Origin: Lucifuga dentata | Lineage: Eukaryota > Chordata > Actinopteri > Ophidiiformes > Bythitidae | Direction of reading: 5' to 3' | NCBI GenBank assembly: GCA_014773175.1 | Contig: VXCM01006029.1 | Coordinates: 1-64,000, forward strand | Length of the DNA: 64,000 nucleotides | Shown: piece by piece, positions 34,316 through 45,699 of the stretch | How positions within the stretch are numbered: the first letter of the stretch is position 1 | How the letters are laid out: every line of letters starts with the position of its first letter | Translations under genes and position numbers: made by a program | Notes under the pieces: model-generated | Seen by the model: the letters and a program-made list of their open reading frames with translations, nothing else | What the model was told of the DNA's origin: nothing | Database searches by the model: none

Positions 34316-34900
34316 TTAAAGGATCATTCCACCCATTTTGCATATTTGAGCCTAATATATTTAATTTTCATACATGTAACGTTACTGACAATCATTTCCA
34401 AAGCATACTACTGGAACAATGAATTAAAAATGTTTTTCCTACCTTCCAGACCTCCATTGGTTTCAGTTCATTCTGCTATTAAAATCAACTTGTTGATACT
34501 GTAAACGTTCTTGGGATAGGTAATCCATCATCACCAACAAGACGTGTATTCAGGTTTTTTTAGAAGTTATGTAATTTTAGTGTTTAAGCTCAATAAAAAG
34601 CGTGGAGTGAATGTATGCCTCCACCGGGGAATATAGTCCCAAAAGAAGACCTGCGTTTATGGAAAAATTTAAAGGACCGTGACTTCATAAGGCTGTGTAA
34701 CTATTAGCAGGAGAAACATGGATTTTTAAGGTGGGTGTATCACTTGAATATTTGATTTTGAAAGATTAAGAGATTTAGCAAAATATCAGGAAAGCTGAAA
34801 TACGGTTTTATCCTTTGGGAAATGATTGTCAGTAACGTAACATGTATGAAAACTGAATATATTAGGCTCAAACCTGCAAAATGGTGGTATGGTCCTTTAA
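34316..34900 (-). mobile_element. TTAA-ended MITE, younger group, full length
   Basis: TTAA at both ends (34316-34319 and 34897-34900). The interior is the reverse complement of the copy at 25907: CCTACCTTCCAGACCTCC near the left, TTGAAAGATTAAGAGATT near the right. 577 bp between the TTAA sites. Confidence 0.95.
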
Positions 34901-35944
34901 ATTCGATGTCTTACACACACAGCTGCTCAAACATTTGGAATCACTCATAATTTTCACATATAATCAATGTTTCCAGTCATGTAAAACCAGTTTGCATAAA
35001 TTATCAGTGACTATGTATCAGACTTTGACCTTTAACCTGTTCAGCATTTCTCTGCCTTCCACCCAAATTTATGCTGGGAAAGGTTGAGATCTGCAGACAC
35101 ACTGAAAGGCTTATGTGGGTGGAGAGAATGAAATATGAATAGTTACCAGACTTAATCTGTTTCTAAGGCAACAAATTAAATCTGGTAAGTAGTTAAGAAA
35201 AAAAAAAAACAAGAAAAAACGTGAGAACAGAAAAATCTGCTCTTTATTAAAATCCTCTTCTGAGACGTGAAGTCTTAATGAATCCAAGCACTCGCTGAGG
35301 AGTCGGAGTCACGGCTGCTTGACCTCTGTGTGTTATTCTTTACATGAATAATTATGCGCTCTAATTGACAGGAACACGCCTGATGTCTCAGACCGTCCCA
35401 GTCTCGTTCTCGTCTAATCGGACAAATTCAGTCTCTGTTGTAATTAAGTTTTTTTCTGTTTAATTAATTCGGTTCACTCAAAGCTGACAGAGCTTCAGCT
35501 CATCTCAGCTTATTAACATCTTCACTCACCATCATCAGCTTCAGCCCAAACCACACTTCCGTTCATACGTGTTGGTGTCTGCTTGGAGGACGTTTTCCAC
35601 ATGCGGAACAAAAGAATCACGCTAAGTACACAGCGTTATGCTAAATAAGCGCCGTGATACTGAAGCTCCTTCATAAAGCTTCTGTCACGTTACTGGGAGC
35701 ACCGTGTCACATGAAGGCAGCGCCGTTGTCAGGAGTCACAGGTAAAAGTCAACAAAGATCAGCATGTTAATGAGCTGCTTCGTATTGACCATGATTTATG
35801 ATTAATTTATCCTGACTCATGTGGCGTTAAAGCGACATTCACAAATTACAGCAGCAAAGGAAACCTAAATTTTACTTCAGAGCTCCACACTTTAAAAAAC
35901 TGAGACTAAAAAGTTAACAGGAAAACACGCATGTTAACCTCCAT

Positions 35945-35982
<38 letters not shown>
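35945..35982. repeat. TG microsatellite
   Basis: About 19 uninterrupted TG units. Confidence 0.95.
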
Positions 35983-35984
<2 letters not shown>

Positions 35985-36261
35985 ACACAGATGTGCACAG
36001 AGCAGCAGATGAGATTATGAATAATCTCAATGCTACAAGAATGTGTGTGAGATCAGATCAAAACTCACCGTTTAAAAACGGACTGATCAGCTGATCAGCG
36101 TAAACTGACCAAACTCCCACTTGTGGACTTTCACTTTATGTGACCCATATTTTAAATCACCATGATGATGATTTCATATCGACTAGATTGATGCTGAATT
36201 ACTGATTATTTTCTATTTGTATCATTCTATCATAATTTACCTGTTTCTATATCTCACCTGG

Positions 36262-36450
36262 CTGTCTGAGGAGAGGAGATCTCTCTTTGAAAAGCCTCTC
36301 CTGAAGCTTCTTCCATTTTTCCTTGTATAATCAGGTTTTAGGGAGTTTTTCCTGGCCTCCTTACAGAGTCTGGGCTGGTCGTTGATGTGAGATCTTTGAG
36401 ACGTTGGAATGATTTTGGGCGACAAATAAACTTGACTTGACTAGTAAGTC
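36262..36450 (+). mobile_element. Fish retroposon 3' tail
   Basis: CTCTCCTGAAGCTTCTTCC, then TTTTAGGGAGTTTTTCCTGG and AAATAAACTTGACTTGAC. This matches a tail I know to be common in teleost genomes. It is the plus-strand counterpart of 24555-24984. Confidence 0.55.
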
Positions 36451-36905
36451 AAATGTTTTTTTCATGTATTTCCAGGCATGTTGACAGCAGCAGCAGGAAG
36501 TTGAGTTTTTGAAGTGGTTTCATCATGAGATTCTCCTTCTCTTCCCATGTTATCCATATTAACGTGTTCATCCTGGCTGCAGGCATCATTACATCACCAT
36601 CGCTGCTTTCTGTACGTCTGCCTCACATCTTTTCTCTCTGTGCTGCAATCTCTGCCAAAGGATCAATCTCAGGCAGGGACACAGGGAGACGGACTGATCG
36701 CTGCAGAGTTTGATCCGCCTTCAGATTAAGTTCAAATCTGAACCTGAGATAAGAGTCCTTTAAACGGAGGCCGTGATTCAGCGCGGCGGTCAAACAAAAC
36801 CACGGCTACAGAATGACGCCGTCGCCCTGCAGAAAGCCAAACAACGACTCAGATGCAGAGACGAGTTTATCCAGATACATCACGTCTGTCATATAGACGA
36901 TAACG

Positions 36906-37035
36906 TTAAAGGACCATACCACTATTTTGTATGTTTGAGCCGAATATATTAAATTTTCATACGTTATGTTACTGACAATCATTTCCCAAAGGATAAAACC
37001 GTATTTCAGCTTTCCTGATATTTTGCTAAATCTCT
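36906..37035 (+). mobile_element. TTAA-ended MITE, younger group, left-end fragment
   Basis: TTAAAGGACCATACCACTAT through TTTTGCTAAATCTCT, then a switch to CCATCCATTTTCATTTGCTT (about 37036-37075). The latter resembles another common fish retroposon end. Confidence 0.8.
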
Positions 37036-37092
37036 TCCATCCATTTTCATTTGCTTATCCCGGTCCGGGTCACAATACACCCACCTTAGAAA

Positions 37093-37375
37093 TAAATTCA
37101 TAAAGCTAACCTAGCTACTTAGTTAGCTGCTGCTGCTGCTAATGCTAACTCAAGTTTTCCTGTTCTATTCAGAATAAATTCATGAAGCTAACCTAGCTAA
37201 CTGTCTTAACTAGCTGCTGCTGCTAATGCTAACTCAAGTTTTCCTGTTCTATTCTGAGTAAATTCATGAAGCTAACCTAGCTAACTGTCTTAACTAGCTG
37301 CTGCTGCTAATGCTAACTCAAGTTTTCCTGTTCTATTCTGAGTAAATTCATGAAGCTAACCTAGCTAACTGTCTT
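37093..37375. repeat. 84-bp tandem repeat, about 3.4 copies
   Basis: AAATTCATGAAGCTAACC recurs at 37094, 37175, 37259 and 37343, so the last two spacings are 84 bases. Units contain a (CTG) run of variable length and CAAGTTTTCCTGTTCTATTC. Confidence 0.9.
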
Positions 37376-38229
37376 GGGGCCAGAATTGTCCTGATTTGTT
37401 ATGTGGTAAATATATGATTTATTACTGTCTACTGTTTCTTTATATGATATGATATGGATCGTATTAGAAGCTACATGTGGCTACTTTGCTTTTTTTTTCC
37501 CCCCCAGACGAGCCTTTATAGCTTGTTGATTATTATAAAGAATAAACTTGATCAAAGTTACTCACTACTCAATTAATCTTTTTAATAAATACTTTATTAC
37601 TCAAGTCATTATTTTGGTGACTACTCTTATTATACTTGAGTCGCTATGATCATAAAGTAATAATACTTTTACTTGAGTACAGTTTCTGGCTATTGTACAC
37701 ACCTCTGCTGCTCTGTTGTTTCTTTCCTGTGTATTTAACCAGCAGCCTTGTTAAGCATGTGAGTCATTTCCTGAATAAATGAGCCAAAGACGCCTCACAA
37801 CACGATTTAGCTGAACTTTGACCCTGATCGTCACCGGTCAGCAACCATTCGCATTAAGCAGCATTTGAAGGTCTGGGTGTGAAAGAACAATCCATAAAGT
37901 AAGAGTGAGAGCCAAAGACTTTCTACATGGCGAGAAAAATTCCACCCTCACACTTTTATGGATACCTAAACCCATTTAATGAGCCCTGAAATTAATAAAG
38001 TGCTATTTAGTGCACAAATCTAATGGCTTTAAATTCCAAGGCTAATGGTTCTGCTAGTTGGCCCACATAATCTTCTACAACACTCAGGATAAGGTTAGAA
38101 GGAATATGACTTTAATTTTCCTTTTTAATGCTTCAGCCTTGTGCAACATTCTCATCAAAGCCAAATTTATTTGATTGGTTTGAGAAAACATCAGAGGAGA
38201 AAAAATGTACAGTTTGATTTCCACTCTGA

Positions 38230-38254
38230 TTTTTTTTTTTTTTTTTTTTTTTTA
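38230..38254. repeat. Poly-T run
   Basis: Homopolymer of about 24 T. Confidence 0.9.
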
Positions 38255-38504
38255 ACTTTTTGCGTGGAATAATTCTTTTTGGCATTTAATCTTTACAAAA
38301 CCCTCATGGGCTTTTGTTGCCCTCCAGACGCTGAAAGCTTGTGCATAATAATGATGAAAATCAAAAAGAATCTGGCAAGTTCTGTTCTTAAAAGTAATCT
38401 GAATCCAACCTCATCTGACCTGTTTTCATTAGAGACCCGCCAGAAAAATGGGCTCAGAAGTCGACAAATATTCTCTTAATCAGCTGTAAGAAACTAAAAA
38501 ACAC

Positions 38505-38975
38505 TGGATTTTGCATGTTTGCCCACGTTACATTACTGACAACCATTTTCCAAAACATAAAACTCTATTTTAGTTTTTGTGTTACCCACAATAAAACTCA
38601 ATGTTTCACCTGCGAACACGAACGTCCCATAGAAAGCACGATCGTTTTTTATTTCTGGGTAAAAGACGTGTTTTTGTTGGACTATATTCCCTGGCAGAGG
38701 CGTACATTTTCTTCCACGCAGCTCCACGTTGGATTTATTAAAGTAACTTCGATAAAAAATAAGAACGATGTTTGGTTTGCACCTTTCAAGTCTCTACAAG
38801 TTGATTTTTCTAGCGTAGTGGGATTAAATTAAATCAATGGCAGTCTGGAAGGTAGGAAAAACAATTGAAAAATGTACCACTGCATTAGCATGTCGCTACA
38901 GCAATGTGGATGCAGGTTGAATTTATTGGTTAATTAATTAATCATACAAGCAAAATCACTGATATTCTCTTTTAT
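38505..38975 (+). mobile_element. TTAA-ended MITE, older group, termini degraded
   Basis: GGATTTTGCATGTTTGCCC and ACAACCATTTTCCAAAACAT at the left, ATATTCCCTGGCAGAGGCGT in the middle, and CAGTCTGGAAGGTAGGAAAA at the right. Neither TTAA end is intact. Confidence 0.75.
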
Positions 38976-39500
38976 TCTCAGGATTAATTATTTATCACCT
39001 CTTTATTATTCTAATATCAACAATAAAACAGAAGTGAAGAACATGAATAATTTAGCTCTCACCTCCAAGAAGAACTTTTTTTCTTGCATTTTATTCTTTA
39101 AATTTTTCCTCCGTACGAACTCTCAGAAGTGTGAATCTCACTTTTCTCTGCTGCAGACAAGCTGAAGTGATAATTATTGGACAAACCAGCGGGCTGATGG
39201 GGATAATAGCTGTCTGAGTAGAATCAATACGACACGGAACCCTGCAGTTCATCATACAGCTTCTCAGCCATGAGAGGTGACGGAGAATTACCTCCACTCA
39301 AATTTACAAACTGCATTAAGAGGAGAAGCGATGCTTTTTTTTTTTTTTTTTTTTGGATGTCACAGCTGAAGAGCCTGTTTATAGATCAGCTCTGACTGAG
39401 CGCTTCTTTAGAAAAGGTCCTTCACGGCTCGATCGATGAGCCGATTATATCATTGTTACTTCCACTTCATTATGGAAACTTCAGCGAGGCAGTGAGAGGT

Positions 39501-39540
39501 ACACACACGCACACACACACACACGCACACGCACACACAC
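39501..39540. repeat. CA microsatellite, compound
   Basis: CA run with CGCA interruptions. Confidence 0.9.
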
Positions 39541-39814
39541 TCTCCATGCTACGACACAGCCTCTCTTTCAGCGCTGTGTGTTAATTTGTCCTCGTGCGTC
39601 ATTGTGAGCGGTGTCACCAGCCTGTCATCCACACAGAGACTGTAGTGAACAAATATTTATCTTGATGAACACAGACGGCTCGTTAGACGTGTCACTTCAC
39701 CAGAGCACGAGGAAAAAAAACATCAGCGTGGCCACGTGTGACAGAGATCACTTCTGTCTCCGTGTTGGAGATGAAAACGTAAAGCAGGAATTCTGGCGTG
39801 TGCGTGTGCGTTAC

Positions 39815-40048
39815 CTGTTGCAGTCGACGTGCAGCAGCAGGTGCGAGGCGCTGATGGTCAGGGCGATCTTGTGCCACTGGCCGTCGGCGAGGCGGTAGGG
39901 GAAGGACTCTGAGCGAGGCTTGCCTTTGAAGCGGTAGTGGTAACGGNCGGCGAGGCGGTAGGGGAAGGACTCTGAGCGAGGCTTGCCTTTGAAGCGGTAG
40001 TGGTAACGGATCTCCTCTCTGACGCCGCTGCTCTCCAGCTCAAAGTAA
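39815..40048 (-). CDS. nell1: nell1 exon encoding the core of the TSPN/laminin-G-like domain, with an assembly duplication
   Basis: Minus-strand exon. Its first base completes a Ser codon from the 57499-57649 exon, then it reads YFELESSGVREEIRYHY, RFKGKPRSESFPYRLADGQW and HKIALTISASHLLLHVDCN, ending with AG that joins the next exon to give R. The match to NELL1 is very close (HSYFELESSG, EIRYHY, GKPR, PYRxADGQWHK, ASHLLLHVDCNR). NELL2 differs more (EVRLHY, PYILADDKWHK). The acceptor is CCTATCCTGCAG before 40048 and the donor is GTAACGC from 39814. As given the exon is 234 bases, but 39885-39946 and 39948-40009 are identical 62-base copies around an N at 39947. Without the extra 63 bases it is 171 bases, in frame, with both phases fitting its neighbours. 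The insertion is a multiple of three, so it would give a false 21-residue repeat in a predicted protein. Confidence 0.95.
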
Positions 40049-40412
40049 CTGCAGGATAGGAGGGGGCAGAGGGCAAAGGTCAGAGGTCAGAGGTGCAAAT
40101 GTTCTTAATGAAGGTCTCTGTTCGAGGATGTAAAACTTTTGGAACATACTCAGGTCCAGAAGATATGGGATCCTCAGACCCATATTTTTAGAGTTGATAT
40201 AGAGTTTTAAAAAACACTTTATTATTGCATTTATCATTTCAAATATTCAATGTTTCCGTGAACATCTTATTCCTGGCTGCGTGAAAACACACCTGAAACT
40301 GCATTTAGACCATCAGCAGACACTAACACTCCACTGAAGCCCCACATTTCATGCCAGCAAATCAAATTTTCATTGTCAAAATGAAACAGATGAACAGAAA
40401 AACAAATAAATA

Positions 40413-40625
40413 AATCCATCTTCTGGATCCTGTGTGATCCACAATCTGATCTGATCTGCAAAATAAGCAGATCTTCTTTGTTGTTAAAACACGAGCCACC
40501 ATGTTAAATTTCATTACAAATCTGCCCAGTAGTTGATTTTACAGGTTAAAAACTTCTTCTGGATCCTGATCCTGATGCAGAATATGATCCAGATCACCTC
40601 CAACATCTAACCGCTTCTTCCTCTC
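40413..40625 (-). mobile_element. Non-LTR-type repeat fragment, part 1
   Basis: CTTCTGGATCCTGTGTGATC and GATCCAGATCACC are reverse-complement blocks of the repeat at 15061-15605. The continuation of that repeat is found at 41462-41585. Confidence 0.5.
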
Positions 40626-40633
40626 GACATTAC

Positions 40634-40920
40634 CTGAGAATCAGAATCAGGTTTACTGCCAAGTAGGTTTTCACATACGAGGAGTTTATTCTGGTGCTTT
40701 GGTGCACAGCAAGCAAAAATATACAAAGAAGAATAAAACAAGTACGACAATCAATAAGCATAAATACAAAATTCACAATAAAATACATTACAAAAACAAA
40801 AGTAAAATAAAACCATGCACAAGTGCTATCCAAATGAGCGAGCTGCATAGTTTTGTGCATGAATACGCAGAGTTTTCACCAGGGAATGTGCAATAGTTCA
40901 CAAGTATTCAGTACAAAGAG
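40634..40920 (-). mobile_element. LINE 3' end, reverse orientation
   Basis: GAGAATCAGAATCAGGTTTA followed by CTGCCAAGTAGG and TACGAGGAGTTTATTCTGGT. In reverse complement this is a tail ending in CCTGATTCTGATTCTC, as seen at the 3' end of many teleost LINEs (L2/Rex-type, from memory). No coding part is retained. Confidence 0.55.
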
Positions 40921-41131
40921 TACAGGCAGTCCCCAACTTATGAACGTCCGACTTACGAACGGACCGCCATAAAGCCGATCGAATTAAAAATTCAAGTTAC
41001 GTATAATGATTTGTAATAATGAACGGTGCACTACTTTATGACGCAAGTCAAAACAACAGAAGAACGCCTCTTCTGACGTGCAAAACATCAAGGAGCGAGA
41101 GTAAGTGTTAACATACGTGTTTTTTATATAC

Positions 41132-41134
41132 CAC

Positions 41135-41163
<29 letters not shown>
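41132..41163. repeat. CA microsatellite
   Basis: Uninterrupted CA run inside the mariner-like element. Confidence 0.9.
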
Positions 41164-41166
<3 letters not shown>

Positions 41167-41230
41167 CTATATTTATGATGTTTTAGTATATCTGGAAGTG
41201 TTTCTTTAATGTTTCTTATGCATAGAAAGG

Positions 41231-41350
41231 TAAAATATACATGCTAGATACGCATCTAAGTAAAATATACACGCTAGATACGCATCTAAGTAAAATATAC
41301 ACGCTAGATACGCATCTAAGTAAAATATATACGCTAGATACGCATCTTAC
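41231..41350. repeat. 30-bp tandem repeat, exactly four units
   Basis: TAAAATATACACGCTAGATA plus CGCATCTAAG, repeated four times with only ATG/ACG and TAT/TAC differences. Confidence 0.95.
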
Positions 41351-41461
41351 GTAACTGTTCTGACTTATGAACAGCTGTGGGACGGAACTCGTTTGTAATC
41401 CGGGGTCTATGAATGTACATATCCTGTATATGAATGTGCCAGATAGTAATCCAGTCTGTCT

Positions 41462-41585
41462 TTCCCTCCCCAAAATTTCATCCAAATCCATCCATAACTT
41501 TTCAAGATATCCTGCTAGCAAACAGCATAACCTGTTTGGTGGAGGTAACACACTGACAGAGCAGCAAAAACACATAAAACACACC
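41462..41585 (-). mobile_element. Non-LTR-type repeat fragment, part 2
   Basis: CCCAAAATTTCATCCAAATC and CATCCATAACTTTTCAAGAT are the reverse complement of blocks at 15115-15160. With 40413-40625 this forms one reverse copy interrupted by about 840 bases. Confidence 0.5.
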
Positions 41586-41830
41586 TACTGACCCAGAAAA
41601 AAGAGAGTTTTCTGACTTCATTTTGACCTGTTTTCATTTTGTGGCCTAACTGCAGGTGTGTGACTGCAGGTGTGCGTACACCTGCGGCTCCTTTTGGCGC
41701 CGCGTCCTGCACTCTGCGCCCTCATCAGCCGCATCAAATCAGCGGTGACGAGCCGCAGGCAGCCGCTCATGACATTTCAGCTTCCCTACAGCTGCAAACG
41801 ACCCCCAACACCAGAACCCTCCCCGGACCC

Positions 41831-41833
<3 letters not shown>

Positions 41834-41874
<41 letters not shown>
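41834..41874. repeat. CA microsatellite
   Basis: About 20 uninterrupted CA units. Confidence 0.95.
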
Positions 41875-41878
<4 letters not shown>

Positions 41879-41913
41879 AGCCTGGCAAAGAAAAAATATG
41901 AGAATATGTGACA

Positions 41914-41918
<5 letters not shown>

Positions 41919-41945
<27 letters not shown>
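41919..41945. repeat. GA microsatellite
   Basis: Uninterrupted GA run. Confidence 0.9.
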
Positions 41946-42537
41946 TGTAGACCATTCAATACAAAGCTGAACAGCCCTCATGCATATTTATGGAAGGAAA
42001 GCAGACTAACTCCTCAGAATATCAATTGGGGCTATGGGACAGCAGATTTATCCATCCTGTTTGGAAAATAAATTAAACTTGAGAAAAGCTCATCAGGACT
42101 CACATAAACAACATCAAACAGCCCATTATATAATAAAATATAAAATATCTCCAGCGGAGCAGGAGGGCATTTCATCACGAGGATGAGAAAAGAGGGGTTA
42201 AGTGTAAAAAGACTGACTTGACTGAAGTTCATAAAATGAGCCAGAACCAAACTTAGATCACATGATCAGACTAATTCATGCCTCATTAAAACAGCCAATA
42301 TAATCGACTTTATAGCCAAGGCTTGAGACATCAAGTCCCGATCACACTGACTCATAATTAGCAGATGAATGAGACTGAATCCTCAAATTGTCACCCACTT
42401 TTTAATATTTAAAATAATCAACAGTGTTTTAAAATTAATTATTAAAAAAAAATTACTACACAATAATACAGAATTATTCCATAGATTAAGTTCCCCTACA
42501 ATCCAGATTCATCTATATGTATTCCACATTTGAATTC

Positions 42538-42566
42538 TTTTTTTTTTTTTGNTTTTTTTTTTTTTG
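42538..42566. repeat. Poly-T run broken by N
   Basis: Homopolymer T with an N at 42552. The length is unreliable. Confidence 0.9.
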
Positions 42567-42896
42567 TAATTAATTATTCAATTCTATCAATGGCTGTCTA
42601 GTTGTTTCTATGTATTTTTATTTTACAAAACAGATGAAAATTCAGGAGCACTTTGGGTTTATTCACACAGTTCAGGCATGAAATGGGCAGCTACACTAAT
42701 GAGTGGGTGCTGTGCTAGTTTACACTAATTAGCTTGTTTGCTGTATGGATGGATTGTCTATGTTTCTTTTATTAGTGTGAAAGAGCTGCAAATGGAGTGC
42801 ATAAACCCTGATAAAGTGTCACAGACATTTATGGCACATTACTAAAGTAACTCCTGTTGCATTGCTAGCTCAGCTAACCAGCTAGCCCTGTATGTT

Positions 42897-43347
42897 ATGC
42901 TGCGTTTGTTGTACCTTGGAATTGGAAAACCTAAACTCGTCATTAAAGACGACAGCGTGTTCAAGGTAAACAAAGTGGGAGACAACATAAACGCCTCCAT
43001 GAAAAATTCAGCCTTGTTTGTTCTGTCAGACCAAAAGAAGATTTTAACATTTATTTAGCTATTTATCTTATTAAAACAGCTGCTGCTTTACTTCATGTTT
43101 AACCTTTTACTGTCTGCATGCTGACTGATTTAAAGAAAATTCTAAATGTTTGTTTATAAACACAAAAATAACTTTTTTGTATTTTTTTTTTTTAACAGCG
43201 TGAGCAGCCATATTGAAATGATGTCAATACTCAACTTGGAGATGAGGAACTTTGCGAGCAGGAACTCTGAGTAAAGGGGTCATTATTTGGCTTTTCCCAG
43301 TTGGAGGTCAGAAATTCATAGCTCTGAGTTTAAGTTGAACGCGGCAT
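42897..43347. mobile_element. Inverted-repeat element with ATGCTGCGTT ends
   Basis: The left ATGCTGCGTTTGTTG and right AAGTTGAACGCGGCAT are diverged complements, similar in terminal style to the elements at 18861 and 60773. It contains GATGTCAATACTCAACTTGG and CAGGAACTCTGAG inside. Moderate support only. Confidence 0.5.
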
Positions 43348-43786
43348 TAGCATTAGCAATTAGCTAAGGCCTATTAATCTCCTGAATTGCAGCCTAGCCC
43401 TCCTGTTAGCATGTCATTTTAGCTGGTGTATTTGTCAGTATACAGGAGTGTGTAAGAATGTAATGCAGCTGCTAGAAAGCTAATAATGAATTTTGTTTTA
43501 TTACTGTAGCCACCAGAATAAATGCGACACACACACACATTCATGAGTGTGGATGTTGTTTGTCATCGTATCAGACATGAGAGAAACGCGTTCATCTTGT
43601 CTGTTCAGCCCACCGAGCTCAAACCTTTCCACGGAGCTAATGACGTCCCATCAGCCCCCATGCAGCGGGATCCGCTAATATTAAAACAATTAGCACACAG
43701 CAAATTAACTAGCATCACCGGGAAGTGGTTTTTTGTCAAACATTAAATTGCATTTACACGCATCAAGCTCTGGCTGCTCACTCACA

Positions 43787-43812
43787 TGTGTGTGTGTGTG
43801 TGTGTGTGTGTG
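43787..43812. repeat. TG microsatellite
   Basis: Uninterrupted TG run. Confidence 0.9.
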
Positions 43813-44596
43813 AGGTAGAGAGTCAAGAACGGAGCAGTTTTGTACGGCACGTCATCACTCTGAAATGAAATGAATACATCACGCGTGGCTGTGTCAGCTC
43901 TGACCTGACAGCTCAGCTCAATCATCCTGCAGCAGAGAAGCTGCTGAGAGAATCATTTGCATCGAACGAGGAGCAAAATGAGAACAAGAGCGCTCCTGCT
44001 TCGCCTCCTCTGGGCTTTCAGAGACCTGGAACCAGCATAACACCGCTAACCTGATTTGACTCATGAAATAATCATCAAAGACATTAACTCCACTTCACTC
44101 CCAGCATTTATTTTTTCAAATATTTAGTGGTGGAAGTTATCGTATCATACATTAGCATACATTTAGCAGAGGGGAGTAATCTGTTGGCAGGCTGTTCGTT
44201 TGTTACAGAGCTTGTAGCCTGAAAAAGAAAAAAAGTTGAAAAAGATGTTTTTGGTGCTTTTCCATACTAAAAATACACACTGAACCTTATTCCTGTTTTT
44301 ACAGGCTATTTTTGTTGCTCAATATAATGACAGAAAAAGATTCATGTTTGCGTGTAAAGACCAAAGGAAAATTCTGACTAGCTGCAGTAAAGAGAGACTC
44401 CTGTTGATTACAGTCTGTTGGTGATATGAAAACTGCATACTGAATTTCAATTATACTCAAGGAAATATATCTTCTTTTTTTTTTTTCTCCAAATACCAAT
44501 ATTTTAATTAGACTGAAACTGGCATGAATGGTAACAGACCGAGATTATGCATTTGCATGTCAGTTTATTCCGGCATGTAAACGTTATAATACATCC

Positions 44597-44879
44597 TACC
44601 GTATATACTCGAGTATAAGCCAACCCCTGATTTTGACTGTAAATTTAGATTTTTAAAGAAACCCGCAAATAAGCCAACCTCCGATGTTGTTCCATCAATT
44701 TATTTATTTAGCAATTTACCTATGTTTTTTTTTTTTTTTTTTNNNNNNNNNNNNNNNNNNNNNNNNNNNNNNNNNNNNNNNNNNNNNNNNNNNNNNNNNN
44801 NNNNNNNNNNNNNNNNNNNNNNNNNNNNNNNNNNNNNNNNNNNNNNNNNNNNNNNNNNNNNNNNNNNNNNNNNNNNNNN

Positions 44880-44943
<64 letters not shown>

Positions 44944-44968
44944 GACTTGTACTCAAGTATTTACGGTA
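44597..44968. mobile_element. TACCGTATATACTCGAGTA-ended element containing an assembly gap
   Basis: The left end TACCGTATATACTCGAGTAT and right end GTACTCAAGTATTTACGGTA are inverted. Left subterminal text (AAATTTAGATTTTTAAAGAA, GATGTTGTTCCATCA) matches the copy at 9488. The interior is poly-T, a 137-base N gap, then 61 A. Confidence 0.75.
44743..44879. other. Scaffold gap of 137 N between poly-T and poly-A
   Basis: 19 T before the gap (44724-44742) and 61 A after it (44880-44940). The lysine and phenylalanine runs in open frames here are gap edges, not proteins. Confidence 1.
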
Positions 44969-45167
44969 ACTATGAAGCCAGAAATCTCTGTCTGTGGCAC
45001 CAACGGGGTCATTCCTGTGTTCCCAGGGTCTGATGATCCCCAGCTTTATATAGCACAAGACAACCCCTAATGTGTTAGGGTTAACACACACGTAATGTGT
45101 GTTAACAGAATACTGAACTGGGGAACATGGGACTCTGGGAACATAGATACGCTCCCGCACCAACATC

Positions 45168-45312
45168 TCTAGAATCCGTCATGTATGAAGTTAAAATTCA
45201 GCAGGTTTGCTGCTCAGGACCCAAAGACATGCAGCGTCACGTATGAAGTTGTTTGGATGAGCGGTTCTCAAATTGAGTTGTGCCAGTAAAAAGTAGTCCG
45301 TGCAGCACGTGT
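45168..45312 (+). mobile_element. Repeat X, truncated copy
   Basis: ATCTCTAGAATCCGTCATGT to GTAGTCCGTGCAGCA, matching 16618 and 60218. The right half is absent. Confidence 0.7.
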
Positions 45313-45699
45313 GTGTGTATATTCTGCAAAGCATGGACCCTCAATAACTCTGTCCATGTATGCATCTTATTCACATTGCCTGACAAATAATCAGAGCATA
45401 GCGTGCACGTCAACAATTTAATCCTGCCATTTATTCTGTTCGTTTACACCGTCATTTTTGATGTTACAGGCTGAATGACAAATTGAAAACCAGTTCATGA
45501 TGCAAGACTTTAGCTCAGGTTTTCCACTTTTCTAATCTGGGACAAAAGTCCAGGTTGGAGCCAAATCGCTGCTCCCGCCCTTCACCAACACCTGCTTTAG
45601 TCTGAGAAGTTAAGAAGTTCTCAAGCACGTTTGAAATTATCAGTGAGATGCTTTTCTGAAAGGAAATGGAACAAAATGAGCATTAGCCAAAGGAAGCTA

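Larger units (their letters stand above)
8368..39814 (-). other. nell1: nell1 intron between the 39815 and 8271 exons
   Basis: A 31.4-kb phase-2 intron bounded by the GT donor at 39813-39814 (read as ac on the plus strand) and the AG acceptor at 8368-8369. It contains most of the repeats listed here. I see no supportable exon of another gene in it. Stretches where I recognise nothing are about 8640-9487, 10645-11452, 11933-13479, 14053-15060, 15606-16617, 24985-25893, 26881-28041, 29523-29879, 31314-31960, 32394-34235, 34901-35944, 36451-36905, 37378-38229 and 38976-39500, apart from short A/T runs. Confidence 0.85.
40922..41420. mobile_element. Mariner-type MITE with CAGGCAGTCCCCAACTTATG end
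   Basis: Left end CAGGCAGTCCCCAACTTATG, then AACGTCCGACTTACGAACGG. The right side has TTCTGACTTATGAACAGC and ACTCGTTTGTAATCCGGGG, a diverged inverted form. I know this terminal text from mariner-like MITEs in vertebrates. It contains a CA run (41132-41163) and a 30-bp tandem array. Confidence 0.5.

Noticed and set aside
39885..40009. Real internal duplication in the nell1 domain
   Set aside because: The copies are identical and separated by a single N, the same pattern seen at many non-coding places in this window; family members have one copy.
45080..45106. Short palindrome GTTAACACACA...TGTGTGTTAAC
   Set aside because: 11-base arms of low-complexity CA/TG text; not distinguishable from chance in a microsatellite-rich intron.
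44684..45166. Open frames with long Lys or Phe runs
   Set aside because: They cross the 137-base N gap and its homopolymer edges.
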